Positions 44,566-52,459 of a DNA stretch of 64,000 bases are shown here, in pieces. Numbering within the stretch: the stretch's first letter is position 1; every line of letters begins with the position of its first letter. Source of the stretch: UBA4416 sp040387555 (lineage in GTDB: Bacteria; Bacteroidota; Bacteroidia; B-17B0; Aurantibacillaceae); NCBI GenBank assembly GCA_040387555.1, contig JAZKDO010000005.1:496001-560000 (forward strand), written 5' to 3'. The position numbers and the translations under genes were made by a program. The notes below the pieces were generated by a model that did not search any database, had not been told where the DNA came from, and worked only from the letters and a program-made list of their open reading frames with translations.

Positions 44566-45292
44566 CTAATTTTGGTTTTATAGTTTGTTCAAGTTTTGTT
44601 ATGTCTTCACAATAATTTATAATCATATTTCTCAAGAGTACTTTTGTGATCTTTCTCTCTTTAGCATTCTTGAAAAAATTATAGCTATCTCCACCATTTG
44701 CTAAATAATCAGAAGTAACTACCCAATAATCTTTTTCTTCATCAAATGGTTGCCCTTTAACAGTAATATCAGCAGGTGTTGTACCCTTCATGGTTAAACG
44801 CATTCCCCCTATAGGAATACCACCTTTTTCAACAATTTTGTAACACATGTCTTTAAACTGTGCACCGCTTAACTTTAGTAAAACCACTTCATTATCAAAA
44901 GGCATTAATTCAAACACATTGCCAATAGTAATATTTCCTTTTGGTAATGAATTTCTTAAACCTCCTTTATTAAAAATAGCTACATCTATGTTAGCAGAGT
45001 CTTTTCCTAGAAGTTTTTTGGTTTCGTAAATAACAGCATCACAGAAAAAATTTCCTAAGGTACTCTCCACATCACCTTTCACAAGGGCATCTTCGCTTTT
45101 AGCAATTACAGCATACATTTGTTCATCATGCGTTTTTTTGTATGGCGACATCATTTTAAAAACAGAACTGTCAATTTTATTATTATTGACAATAATATGT
45201 GATTCTGAAATATTTGTAATGGATGTTTTTTTTGAACAGGCAAATAAACTTAAGAGTGCTGAAAAAAAAACTATTTTAAATGTAAATTTCAT
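44540..45292 (-). CDS. 5'-nucleotidase C-terminal domain lipoprotein (substrate-binding half)
   Basis: 250 residues. A lipoprotein signal peptide ends LSLFAC19. The body is the 5'-nucleotidase C-terminal domain: LGNFFCDAVIYETKK, IDVAIFNKGGLRNSLPKGNI, the adenine-stacking-type MPFDNEVVLLKLSG, and the VVTSDYLANGGDSYNFF motif near residue 195-211. It binds the nucleoside but holds no catalytic metals. It is the first gene of the pair, and its end overlaps the start of the metallophosphatase gene by 26 bases. Since the order is reversed relative to the fused enzyme, this is not a simple frameshift product. Confidence 0.87.
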   Translation of the reverse strand: MKFTFKIVFFSALLSLFACSKKTSITNISESHIIVNNNKIDSSVFKMMSPYKKTHDEQMYAVIAKSEDALVKGDVESTLGNFFCDAVIYETKKLLGKDSANIDVAIFNKGGLRNSLPKGNITIGNVFELMPFDNEVVLLKLSGAQFKDMCYKIVEKGGIPIGGMRLTMKGTTPADITVKGQPFDEEKDYWVVTSDYLANGGDSYNFFKNAKERKITKVLLRNMIINYCEDITKLEQTIKPKLDGRIQLSK

Positions 45293-45339
45293 GAAAGAGT
45301 GAACTAAATTAGGTGCTTTAAAGATAAGATATAATTTGC

Positions 45340-45756
45340 ATGATTAAAACAGAAACAACGTTAAGAGTTCGTTATGGCGAAACCGATCAAATGGGTTTTG
45401 TTTATTATGGTGTCTACGCTCAATATTATGAAGTTGGGCGAGTAGAAGCCATGCGTAGCCTTGGGTTCAGCTATCGTGAAATGGAAGAAAGCGGTGTTTT
45501 AATGCCGGTAATTAACTTAACAATAAATTATAAAAAACCAGCATTGTATGATGATGAAGTAAGAATTGTTACTTATGTTAAAGAAAGGCCGGGCGTGAGA
45601 ATTACCTTTCATTATGAATGCTTTAATCAAAAAAATGAATTACTTAATACGGGTTCTGTTACTCTAGTATTTATTGATAAAATAAAGAATAAGCCTATGC
45701 AACCTCCTGAATGGTTTATGGTTGGCTTTTCAAAAATGTTTAATAAAGCGAGTTGA
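45340..45756 (+). CDS. acyl-CoA thioesterase, YbgC/4HBT family
   Basis: 138 residues, a single hot-dog fold. The signature RYGETDQMGFVYYGVYAQYYEVGR at 11-34 contains the catalytic Asp16 and the aromatic/hydrophobic residues that begin the central helix. NLTINYKKPALYDDEVRI and VRITFHYECFN form later strands. Such enzymes hydrolyse acyl-CoA or acyl-ACP, sometimes tied to the Tol-Pal system, which is not present nearby. It is divergent from the 5'-nucleotidase pair and nearly touches the convergent LRR gene. The start codon lies so close to a TATAATTTG sequence that a leaderless transcript is possible. Confidence 0.88.
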   Translation: MIKTETTLRVRYGETDQMGFVYYGVYAQYYEVGRVEAMRSLGFSYREMEESGVLMPVINLTINYKKPALYDDEVRIVTYVKERPGVRITFHYECFNQKNELLNTGSVTLVFIDKIKNKPMQPPEWFMVGFSKMFNKAS

Positions 45757-45758
45757 AA

Positions 45759-46613
45759 TTAAAACCGGATTTCACAACCAGGCAAAAGCGCTTTCAGCTC
45801 TTCAATGTACTCTTTAGAAAAACTATTTCCTCTTACATCCAGTAATGTCAGGTTTTCTAATTGACAAATCGTATCAGGCATTTTTCGAAGATGATTGTTT
45901 TTGACGGAAAGTAGCCTTAACTTTTTTGCTTTATAAATATCAAAGGGAAGACTTTGCAATTGATTGGCGTCAAGAACTAGTACTTCTAAATTCACAAAGC
46001 GTTCAAAATGTTTGGTAAGATAAAAAATATTGGTGTTCGTTAAATTCAGATAATTTAAATTTGGAATTTTATATACTTCTTTTGGAAAACTATCGAGGAT
46101 ACAGTTTTCGATGGTAACATCTTTTAAATTTTTTAAAAACTTTAATGTGGTAGGTAATTTAAGTGTATCGTTTGTTGAAGATATTTTGAGTGTTTTTAAT
46201 TTACTTAAATAAGCAATGTCAGATGGAATGGTATCAATTTTACTTCCAAAAAATTCAAGATAATTTAAGTTTCCAAGCCTTTTAAGGTCGGTTGGAAAGG
46301 TTGTAAATTCATTATTATAACTCGCGAAATAAACAAGGTTAAATAAATCGCCAAACCCAGGAGGATATGTATTTACTTCATTCCCACTGAGTTTAAGGGC
46401 CTGAAGATCTTTTAATTTCCCTAATTTGGCGTATAATTTTGGTTCGAGTTTTTTATAGCTCAAATCCATTTTATAAATATTTTTTTCTATTTCTAAAGCA
46501 ACTTTTAAATCTGTATAAATCTGTGAGCCGAAGGGTCCGAATTTATCAAACTCGTTTGATTGTGCTTTACACAGTTGTGATGCAATAAAAAATAAAAAAA
46601 AGATTTTTGTCAT
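45759..46613 (-). CDS. exported leucine-rich-repeat protein
   Basis: 284 residues. A signal peptide (about 1-17, ending ASQLCKAQ) is followed by about nine leucine-rich repeats from residue 60 to the end, such as LQALKLSGNEVNTYPPGF, LEVLVLDANQLQSLPFDI and LTLLDVRGNSF. The repeats are of about 23 residues with the LPxxI phrase of the bacterial/ROCO-like class. Such proteins bind other proteins; there is no catalytic domain. No T9SS or lipobox signal is visible, so it is probably periplasmic. It converges with the thioesterase gene with two bases between stops. Confidence 0.85.
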   Translation of the reverse strand: MTKIFFLFFIASQLCKAQSNEFDKFGPFGSQIYTDLKVALEIEKNIYKMDLSYKKLEPKLYAKLGKLKDLQALKLSGNEVNTYPPGFGDLFNLVYFASYNNEFTTFPTDLKRLGNLNYLEFFGSKIDTIPSDIAYLSKLKTLKISSTNDTLKLPTTLKFLKNLKDVTIENCILDSFPKEVYKIPNLNYLNLTNTNIFYLTKHFERFVNLEVLVLDANQLQSLPFDIYKAKKLRLLSVKNNHLRKMPDTICQLENLTLLDVRGNSFSKEYIEELKALLPGCEIRF

Positions 46614-46735
46614 GTCCAGTATTAACGAATATACAATTTTTTATTTATTTAGAATCGTTTGGTTTACAAAAATTTAGATATTATTTGATCGTCTTTACCG
46701 TATCTTTAGAATCTTAAATTTCTTAAAAATACTGA

Positions 46736-47914
46736 ATGAATCATCAGAAAGACTTTATTGATCTACTCGAAAAATCTTTGACGGAAAACACTTTTGTAAA
46801 ACTGTCTTTGTCTAATTATAAAGGCGTCATAGAGGATCTGAAAAATTGTTATATCAAAAAAACGCTCATCAAAGAGGAAGAAAAATTACATGTTACGTAC
46901 CGTTATAAAACGAAAGACATTGTGAAGAATCTGTCTATGAAGGAAGGTATTTCCTTAGTGAGTGAGTTTATAGAGACAGGCGAATTCAGGCATGCTTCTC
47001 TTTTTACTTTAGAGTTAGATGTTTTATTTGAATATGTAACCAAAGAAAAAACTGTTTTAAAAAAAGGTAATCCAACTCATCAGCAATTACCTTCCCTTGA
47101 TCATAACATTAAAAAAAACCGTTTGATTGCCTCCAAAGGCAAGTCTTATTTACACTGGCTGAAAATAACCGATGAAAAGGGAAGTGTGTTTAATAACGCC
47201 CAGGATAAGTATAAACAGATTAATCATTATGTTGAATTATTAAGTCCCTTGATCAAAAATTTGCCAAAGCATGATGCGCTTAGTGTTTTGGATATGGGTG
47301 CTGGCAAAGGTTATCTTACTTTCGCACTTTATGATTATTTGAGTAATGTTTTAAATATAAAACCATTAGTTATTGGTGTTGAATACAGGAAGGATTTAGT
47401 TGAACTCTGTAATGATATTGCTAAAAAATCAAGTTTTGATGGCTTAAATTTTACTCAGGGAACTATTGTGGATCATGAAGTGAAGCAGGTAAATATTTTG
47501 ATTGCTTTGCATGCATGTGACACAGCTACGGATGATGCAATCTACAAGGGGATTAATGCAAAAGCAGATCTAATAGTTGTGGCTCCGTGTTGCCATAAAC
47601 AAATACGCAGGGAATTGGAAAATAGTAAGACAAAAAATGATATTGACTTTTTATTGAAGCATGGTATTTTTATGGAGCGCGAAGCAGAAATGATTACTGA
47701 TGGAATGAGATCGCTATTTTTAGAGTATGCAGGATATTCAACTAAGGTATTTGAATTTATTTCGGGCGAGCACACTCCTAAGAATATTATGATCGTTGCT
47801 GAAAAGAAGATAAAGACTGAAATTCAAAAGCAGGAAATATTAAAAAAAATCGGAGAGATAAAAAAATATTTTGGAATTAAACGGCATCATCTTGAAGTTC
47901 TGTTGGAACTATAA
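46736..47914 (+). CDS. SAM-dependent methyltransferase (Methyltransf_32-like)
   Basis: 392 residues. N-terminal residues 1-120 are an all-alpha/beta accessory part with HVTYRYKTKDIVKN. KNRLIASKGKSYLHWLKI leads into the Rossmann core: motif I VLDMGAGKGYLTFAL at 184-198, motif II VIGVEYRKDLVELC, and the LIVVAPCCHKQIRREL stretch near 278-293. The MGAGKG plus PCCHKQ combination is typical of PF13679, whose members include putative RNA or protein methyltransferases; the substrate is unknown. The last six bases overlap the convergent hypothetical gene. Confidence 0.83.
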   Translation: MNHQKDFIDLLEKSLTENTFVKLSLSNYKGVIEDLKNCYIKKTLIKEEEKLHVTYRYKTKDIVKNLSMKEGISLVSEFIETGEFRHASLFTLELDVLFEYVTKEKTVLKKGNPTHQQLPSLDHNIKKNRLIASKGKSYLHWLKITDEKGSVFNNAQDKYKQINHYVELLSPLIKNLPKHDALSVLDMGAGKGYLTFALYDYLSNVLNIKPLVIGVEYRKDLVELCNDIAKKSSFDGLNFTQGTIVDHEVKQVNILIALHACDTATDDAIYKGINAKADLIVVAPCCHKQIRRELENSKTKNDIDFLLKHGIFMEREAEMITDGMRSLFLEYAGYSTKVFEFISGEHTPKNIMIVAEKKIKTEIQKQEILKKIGEIKKYFGIKRHHLEVLLEL

Positions 47915-48322
47915 ATTCATTTTCTCAAGTATTTGCAGTTTATAGTGCATATCCAGCGAATAATTGAGTGTGGCATGTTCTTTTAAAAACTGAAAGATTG
48001 CAAGTGTTTTTTTGAAACAATTAATAGATTGCTGCTCTGTCTTTTTATCTGAAGAATAATAATTTCCTTTTTCAAAAAGTAAGTCGCCAAGCATTTTTAA
48101 CTGTTCATCACTTAATTTTTTTTCATGGGTAAGTGTTTCCAGCAGCTTTTCATTTTCTAATGTTTCTACATAATCAATTTCAAGCGAAGTATATTTTTTT
48201 AATGATTCATTAATCATATTGGATAGTTCTGAAAAATTCCCATCTCGTTTAAGTCCAAGAAGAATGCCCATTACTTTGCCGAACTCTTCAAACTGCTTTA
48301 CCAGATAATCCCGCTTAAGCAT
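47909..48322 (-). CDS. small helical protein of unknown function (DUF6483-like)
   Basis: 137 residues, predicted all-helical, starting LKRDYLVKQFEEFGKVMGIL. The opening resembles DUF6483 proteins, but I would not rely on it. Later segments (DEQLKMLGDLLFEKGNYYSSDKK, INCFKKTLAIFQFLKEH) look like a single TPR-type helical hairpin, which suggests protein binding. Its start overlaps the end of coaE by eight bases, so it is translated from the coaE transcript. No catalytic residues seen. Confidence 0.55.
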   Translation of the reverse strand: MLKRDYLVKQFEEFGKVMGILLGLKRDGNFSELSNMINESLKKYTSLEIDYVETLENEKLLETLTHEKKLSDEQLKMLGDLLFEKGNYYSSDKKTEQQSINCFKKTLAIFQFLKEHATLNYSLDMHYKLQILEKMNL

Positions 48323-48902
48323 TGGATTTTAGTTTTTCAATTATTGATAACACCTGCGGAATCAGAGCTGAATGCTCATCGTTTAAAATAATAAAATCAG
48401 CTAAGGGGATTTTTTGATCATCGTTCCATTGTGATTTCATTCGCTTTTCCACCTCTTCTTTCGTCATGGAGCTGCGCTTCATAACGCGCTTCATTCGTGT
48501 TTCTGCGGAAGATGTAACCAAAATATTGCAGTCAAGATCTTTATATATTCCCGTTTCAAACAATAAAGCACTTTCCTTGATAATCAATGCCCCAAAAGAT
48601 TGACGCCCGATAAACTCCTTGAAGTCATTTTTAACCGCAGGATGAATAATGGCGTTAAGTTGGTTTAGTAAATCAGCATCTGAAAATACTTTTTTAGAAA
48701 TAAAATTTGGGTTCAGCTCAGTATCGCTTATATAAGATTCATTTCCAATTAATTTTATAATTTCTTCTTTGATGATAGGAGTAAAGTAAAGTGATTTCGC
48801 TCTTTCATCAGAATTATAGATGGAACATTTCATCGTTTCAAATAACTTTGCTACGGTTGATTTTCCGCTACCTATGCCACCAGTAAGCCCTATAATAATC
48901 AT
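48315..48902 (-). CDS. coaE: dephospho-CoA kinase
   Basis: 195 residues, normal for CoaE, which adds the 3'-phosphate in the last step of coenzyme A synthesis. The P-loop GGIGSGKST is at 8-16, with YNSDERAKSL near 30 (substrate Asp-Arg), NAIIHPAVKNDF near 83, and ALIIKESALLFETG and RSSMTKEEVEKRMKSQW in the lid. Its ATG shares a base with the stop of the YbbR-like gene. Part of the DUF1573-yajC-ybbR-coaE run. Confidence 0.96.
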   Translation of the reverse strand: MIIIGLTGGIGSGKSTVAKLFETMKCSIYNSDERAKSLYFTPIIKEEIIKLIGNESYISDTELNPNFISKKVFSDADLLNQLNAIIHPAVKNDFKEFIGRQSFGALIIKESALLFETGIYKDLDCNILVTSSAETRMKRVMKRSSMTKEEVEKRMKSQWNDDQKIPLADFIILNDEHSALIPQVLSIIEKLKSNA

Positions 48903-49867
48903 TATTTATATATTAAATATGAAATACTAGCTGGTTCAATTTTTTTGATTTTAACTTCTGATGGAGATCTTATGATACTCACTTTTAATTTTTCTTGTTT
49001 TTCTTTAATGTGGTCATAATTAACAATGGCTTTGAACGAGTGAGTGCTAATGTTCTCATAATCCTTCATTGCTACAAGATATTTCACTGTTACGAAGCCG
49101 GGTAGTAGTTTGATAGTTTCACGACTGGTGTTGTTCATTATGGTAATGGGAATCTGAATTGTAGATTCTGTTAATTTATCAACTTCAAAACTTAGTTGAA
49201 CATCTTTAGCACTATAGCTTACGGTGGAGAAAGGTTTTTTTAATGGAATTTGGGAAGAATAATTCTCATGAATATCTTTTAAATTTAAAAAATAGGTGTA
49301 AACAGTATCCATTTTTTTTAAATCCATACTGTCTCCAACCACGGTAATATAAGCAGGAACAATAGATGGTTTGGAAATAACAGAGTATCCCGGAAGGCAA
49401 GTGACTTTTAAGTTCGCCTTTACAGGTAGTAATTTTGAATTGCCTTTTCCAATAGAAAAGAAAAGAGTGTCAGGTCTGATTTTTATAATGTCTACATCAA
49501 AATTAATGGAACTTTTCAAATTGAAATTACCATTGCTAATAGAGTAAGCTTGTGATTTTGCATTGGTTTTAAGAAGGTTGAAGTCAATAACGACTTTCTC
49601 CATGGAGCTTTTAAGAGAGATAAACAAAAGCTTTAATCCACTCGCTTTAATTTCAACATTGAGAAACTCAGGAAGTTCCCCAATTATTAATTTATTATTG
49701 GGAAGATTTAAAAAGGTAACCGGAACTTTAAGAGTATATCTATAGTTTCTGTTTAAAGCATGCACCACCCATAAAAGTGATGCGATGCTTAAACATATTA
49801 AAAAAGTAATTACTTTTTTGCTAATCAGCAAGCGCCTAATGCGTGTAATGGCATTTGACGACCTCAT
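48902..49867 (-). CDS. YbbR-like domain protein
   Basis: 321 residues. An N-terminal helix (about 18-40, KVITFLICLSIASLLWVVHA) anchors it in the membrane, followed by YbbR-type beta-rich repeats: LKVPVTFLNLPNNKLI, INFDVDIIKIRPDTLFFS, LLPVKANLKVTCLPGYSVISK. In Firmicutes the YbbR/CdaR protein controls the diadenylate cyclase CdaA; the Bacteroidota function is not established. No cyclase gene is nearby. It begins three bases after the yajC stop and its own stop abuts the coaE start. Confidence 0.85.
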   Translation of the reverse strand: MRSSNAITRIRRLLISKKVITFLICLSIASLLWVVHALNRNYRYTLKVPVTFLNLPNNKLIIGELPEFLNVEIKASGLKLLFISLKSSMEKVVIDFNLLKTNAKSQAYSISNGNFNLKSSINFDVDIIKIRPDTLFFSIGKGNSKLLPVKANLKVTCLPGYSVISKPSIVPAYITVVGDSMDLKKMDTVYTYFLNLKDIHENYSSQIPLKKPFSTVSYSAKDVQLSFEVDKLTESTIQIPITIMNNTSRETIKLLPGFVTVKYLVAMKDYENISTHSFKAIVNYDHIKEKQEKLKVSIIRSPSEVKIKKIEPASISYLIYK

Positions 49868-49870
49868 GAA

Positions 49871-50194
49871 TTAGGAAGTTTGGTTTAAAGTGGATGTTGC
49901 ATCTTGAGAAACTGCATTTTTGGAGATTTTCATCTTGGATCCATCTTCAACTGCAATAATCATTGTTCCATCTTCATTCATTTTACTGATAGTACCATAA
50001 ATACCACCTATTGTTAGAATTTTATCATTCACTTTAAGTGCTTCAATATATTTCTTTGTTTCTTTTGCTTTTTTCATTTGAGGACGAATCATAAAAAAGT
50101 AAAATACGATTACGATCAGAACTAAAGGTACTATTTGTGTTATTGGATTTCCTCCTTGAGCACTACCGCCCATTAAAATTACTAAGTTGTTCAT
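49871..50194 (-). CDS. yajC: preprotein translocase subunit YajC
   Basis: 107 residues. A single transmembrane helix (about 18-36, NPITQIVPLVLIVIVFYFFMI) is followed by the diagnostic RPQMKKAKETKKYIEALKVNDKILTIGGIYGTI. This is a small auxiliary subunit of the SecDF-YajC complex. It sits between DUF1573 and YbbR as in many Bacteroidota. Confidence 0.95.
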   Translation of the reverse strand: MNNLVILMGGSAQGGNPITQIVPLVLIVIVFYFFMIRPQMKKAKETKKYIEALKVNDKILTIGGIYGTISKMNEDGTMIIAVEDGSKMKISKNAVSQDATSTLNQTS

Positions 50195-50231
50195 GTTTTG
50201 TTTTTATGTTATTGGTTATTTTTTTTGATTA

Positions 50232-50711
50232 CTAATGAGCGGTTGGAAGCTCACTAGGATTAGCACTGGTTGGAACTATGATGTTCGCCTTTATATATAT
50301 TATCCGGGTGCTTGGTTCACAGTTAGTCACAATGGTTACAGACTTTTCTACAATACCTGATTTTCCTTCACTTGCAAAAACAACATTTATTAGTGCTTCT
50401 TCTCCAGGTAAAATAGGTTTTTTAGGATAGTCAGGAATGGTGCAACCACAACTTCCACTTGCGGATGAAATAATCAGATTAGCTCCACCTGTGTTTTTAA
50501 ATTTGAAACCGTAAGTTACTTTTTCACCTTGGGTAATTCTTCCAAAGTCATGTGTTTCCTCCTCAAATTTTATTTCCGGTAAATCTGCGTTTGAATTTCC
50601 ATTGGCCGACTTGGTGTTCATGATATCGTTAGTCGAAATATCTGTTCTTTGTTCCTTACAGGATGTGGTAAGAACTATCAGACTTAAAACGAGGATTGAT
50701 ATTACTTTCAT
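50232..50711 (-). CDS. DUF1573 lipoprotein
   Basis: 159 residues with a lipobox ending VLTTSC18. The mature part is one Ig-like DUF1573 domain: EETHDFGRITQGEKVTYGFKFKNTG, ISSASGSCGCTIPDYPKKPILPG and IVEKSVTIVTNCEPST. The ASGSCGCT motif and the fold class are typical of the family, whose function is unknown. Predicted on the periplasmic face of a membrane. First gene after a TAAATTTG -7 box; co-transcribed with yajC (37-base gap). Confidence 0.88.
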   Translation of the reverse strand: MKVISILVLSLIVLTTSCKEQRTDISTNDIMNTKSANGNSNADLPEIKFEEETHDFGRITQGEKVTYGFKFKNTGGANLIISSASGSCGCTIPDYPKKPILPGEEALINVVFASEGKSGIVEKSVTIVTNCEPSTRIIYIKANIIVPTSANPSELPTAH

Positions 50712-50729
50712 TTTTTAATTAATTGATAG

Positions 50730-50737
50730 CAAATTTA
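50730..50737 (-). promoter_or_regulatory. -7 box before DUF1573-yajC-ybbR-coaE
   Basis: The minus strand reads TAAATTTG, an exact TAnnTTTG, 19-26 nt before the DUF1573 ATG. This gives the four downstream genes a possible start separate from nusB and the glutaminase gene. Confidence 0.45.
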
Positions 50738-50821
50738 GGATTTTAAACCATTTTTTTTAATAAAAATTTCATTTTTTATTAGCTACAATGTAAAATGTAC
50801 AAAGCTTTTTTTCTCACTTAC

Positions 50822-51394
50822 CTATGAGTTGATCCAGTTTCTGATGATTGTTTCACCATACTCTGAAAGTATGGATTCAGGATGAAATTGAACACCTTTT
50901 ACATCGTGTGTTCTATGTTTTAATGCCATAATATTTCCATCGTTATCAATGGAAGTTATTTGAAGTTCGTCAGGTAAAGAGTTGGGATCAATTACCCATG
51001 AATGATAGCGTCCAACTTTAAAATTTGTTGGGCAGTTTTTAAATAAATTATCTTCAGAAATTATATGAGTAGGCATTGCCAATCCATGGCACACAATATC
51101 AAGATTTTTGAGAGTGGCTCCATACGTTTCTCCAATAGCTTGCAGCCCCAAACATATTCCTAAAATGCTTTTAGACGATTTATAGCGCTTCAATAGTTCA
51201 GGCATAATTCCTGCATTTTTTGGAAGACCTGGGCCAGGTGATAATAGAATTTTTTGAAAGTTGTTTATCTCGTCAATGGAAATTTTATCATTTCTAACAA
51301 CATCAAATTGAATATCGGATACCTTCTCAATTAAATGAACTAAGTTGTAAGTAAAACTGTCATAGTTATCCAATACCAATAGCTTCACATTCAT
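50822..51394 (-). CDS. glutamine amidotransferase (TrpG/PabA family)
   Basis: 190 residues of class I glutaminase. The start is LLVLDNYDSFTYNLVH, with LSPGPGLP near 51, the nucleophile Cys81 in LGICLGLQAIG, and His171/Glu173 in GVQFHPES. It is the ammonia-donating subunit of anthranilate synthase or aminodeoxychorismate synthase. Neither trpE nor pabB nor other trp genes are in the window, so the partner is elsewhere and the subunit may serve both pathways. It sits between nusB (21 bases upstream) and DUF1573, an unusual position. Confidence 0.9.
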   Translation of the reverse strand: MNVKLLVLDNYDSFTYNLVHLIEKVSDIQFDVVRNDKISIDEINNFQKILLSPGPGLPKNAGIMPELLKRYKSSKSILGICLGLQAIGETYGATLKNLDIVCHGLAMPTHIISEDNLFKNCPTNFKVGRYHSWVIDPNSLPDELQITSIDNDGNIMALKHRTHDVKGVQFHPESILSEYGETIIRNWINS

Positions 51395-51415
51395 TTTTTA
51401 TTATCTGTAAGAAAT

Positions 51416-52357
51416 TTAATTTCCTTCCATCAAACCTCTTCCGGTCTTCTGAATTTTATTGTCTCTTTTCAGATCTGCAATAATTTTATCCAGAACACCA
51501 TTAATAAATGTTTTACTATTAGGTGTACTATATTCTTTAGAGATATCAATGTATTCATTTAGAGACACTTTTACAGGAACATTATTTACATGCATGAATT
51601 CTGCTAAGGCCATTTTCATTAATAAAACATCCATAGAAGCGATACGTTCAAGCTCCCAGTTTTTAGTTTTTTCATCGATTAACACATCATATTCCTTATC
51701 ACCAGCTATTGTTTTTCTGAACAGTGTTGAAATAAATTGTTGATCATCTTCTTTGTCTTTGTATAATGGAACTAATTTTAGAGTACCGCTGAAATTCTCA
51801 AAAGTCCTTGATACCATAGAAAAAGCACCGTAGGTATCATCAGCCCAATGAATATTTTTTTCTTCAAAAACATGATTCAATAATTCGTGTTCATATAAAA
51901 ATTCCGTTGCAGCAGAAATTAAAAACTGTTTGTCCTCTTTAGCAGATGGTGTAGTAGACGCCATATAATTTTTGTACAAGTCGGTTGATCTTAATTCTGC
52001 ATATAATTTGCGAACTAGATCAAAATCATTCTGCCAAGAAATTTTACGGTTTGTAACTTCTTTCTTTAATTCTTCGCTGTTGGATAACGAAACAAGAACC
52101 ACATTTTCAATAAAACGTAAATTAGGTTCGAGGTCTTCCTTACTGGGCAGACGTTTATTTTTGTTTTCTTCGGTCACCAACAATGCTGCATGGTGCATGT
52201 CTGTAAAAAGAACAAGAACATAAACGTAGAGGTCGTAAATTTTATCTAAACTTTTAAATAATTCTTTTTCATAAAATCCGATGTCTGCTTTTTCCTGCTG
52301 AAAGTAGGAGTATAAGGTCTGCATGGTTTTTATTCTGAGGTAACGTCTGTTTAGCAT
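51416..52357 (-). CDS. nusB: transcription antitermination factor NusB (long Bacteroidota form)
   Basis: 313 residues, about twice the E. coli protein. The N-terminal MLNRRYLRIKTMQTLYSYFQ is the NusB start (Arg-rich helix binding boxA). A Bacteroidota-specific insertion fills about 60-190, and the C-terminal DVLLMKMALAEFMHVNNVPVKVSLNEYIDISKEYSTPNSKTFINGVLDKI is the classic NusB end. It binds boxA RNA with S10 in rRNA antitermination. ATG at 52355-52357. Confidence 0.93.
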   Translation of the reverse strand: MLNRRYLRIKTMQTLYSYFQQEKADIGFYEKELFKSLDKIYDLYVYVLVLFTDMHHAALLVTEENKNKRLPSKEDLEPNLRFIENVVLVSLSNSEELKKEVTNRKISWQNDFDLVRKLYAELRSTDLYKNYMASTTPSAKEDKQFLISAATEFLYEHELLNHVFEEKNIHWADDTYGAFSMVSRTFENFSGTLKLVPLYKDKEDDQQFISTLFRKTIAGDKEYDVLIDEKTKNWELERIASMDVLLMKMALAEFMHVNNVPVKVSLNEYIDISKEYSTPNSKTFINGVLDKIIADLKRDNKIQKTGRGLMEGN

Positions 52358-52411
52358 AAAGAACGAGATTTAAGGACTGTTGTTTTTTTAATTAATTATT
52401 ATGTTCGTATA

Positions 52412-52446
52412 AAAAATAAGTCGAAATGCTTTATCAATTCGGCTTC
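52412..52446 (-). terminator. terminator after the leucine dehydrogenase gene
   Basis: The minus strand forms AAGCCGAA with TTCGACTT (seven of eight bp) around a 12-base loop, then TATTTTTTA. It ends transcription of the dehydrogenase before nusB. Confidence 0.6.
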
Positions 52447-52459
52447 ATTACACAAGAAG

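Noticed and set aside
43636..45292. 5'-nucleotidase pair as a pseudogene broken by a frameshift
   Set aside because: The halves are in reversed order, each has its own export signal and complete motifs, so two real genes are more likely.
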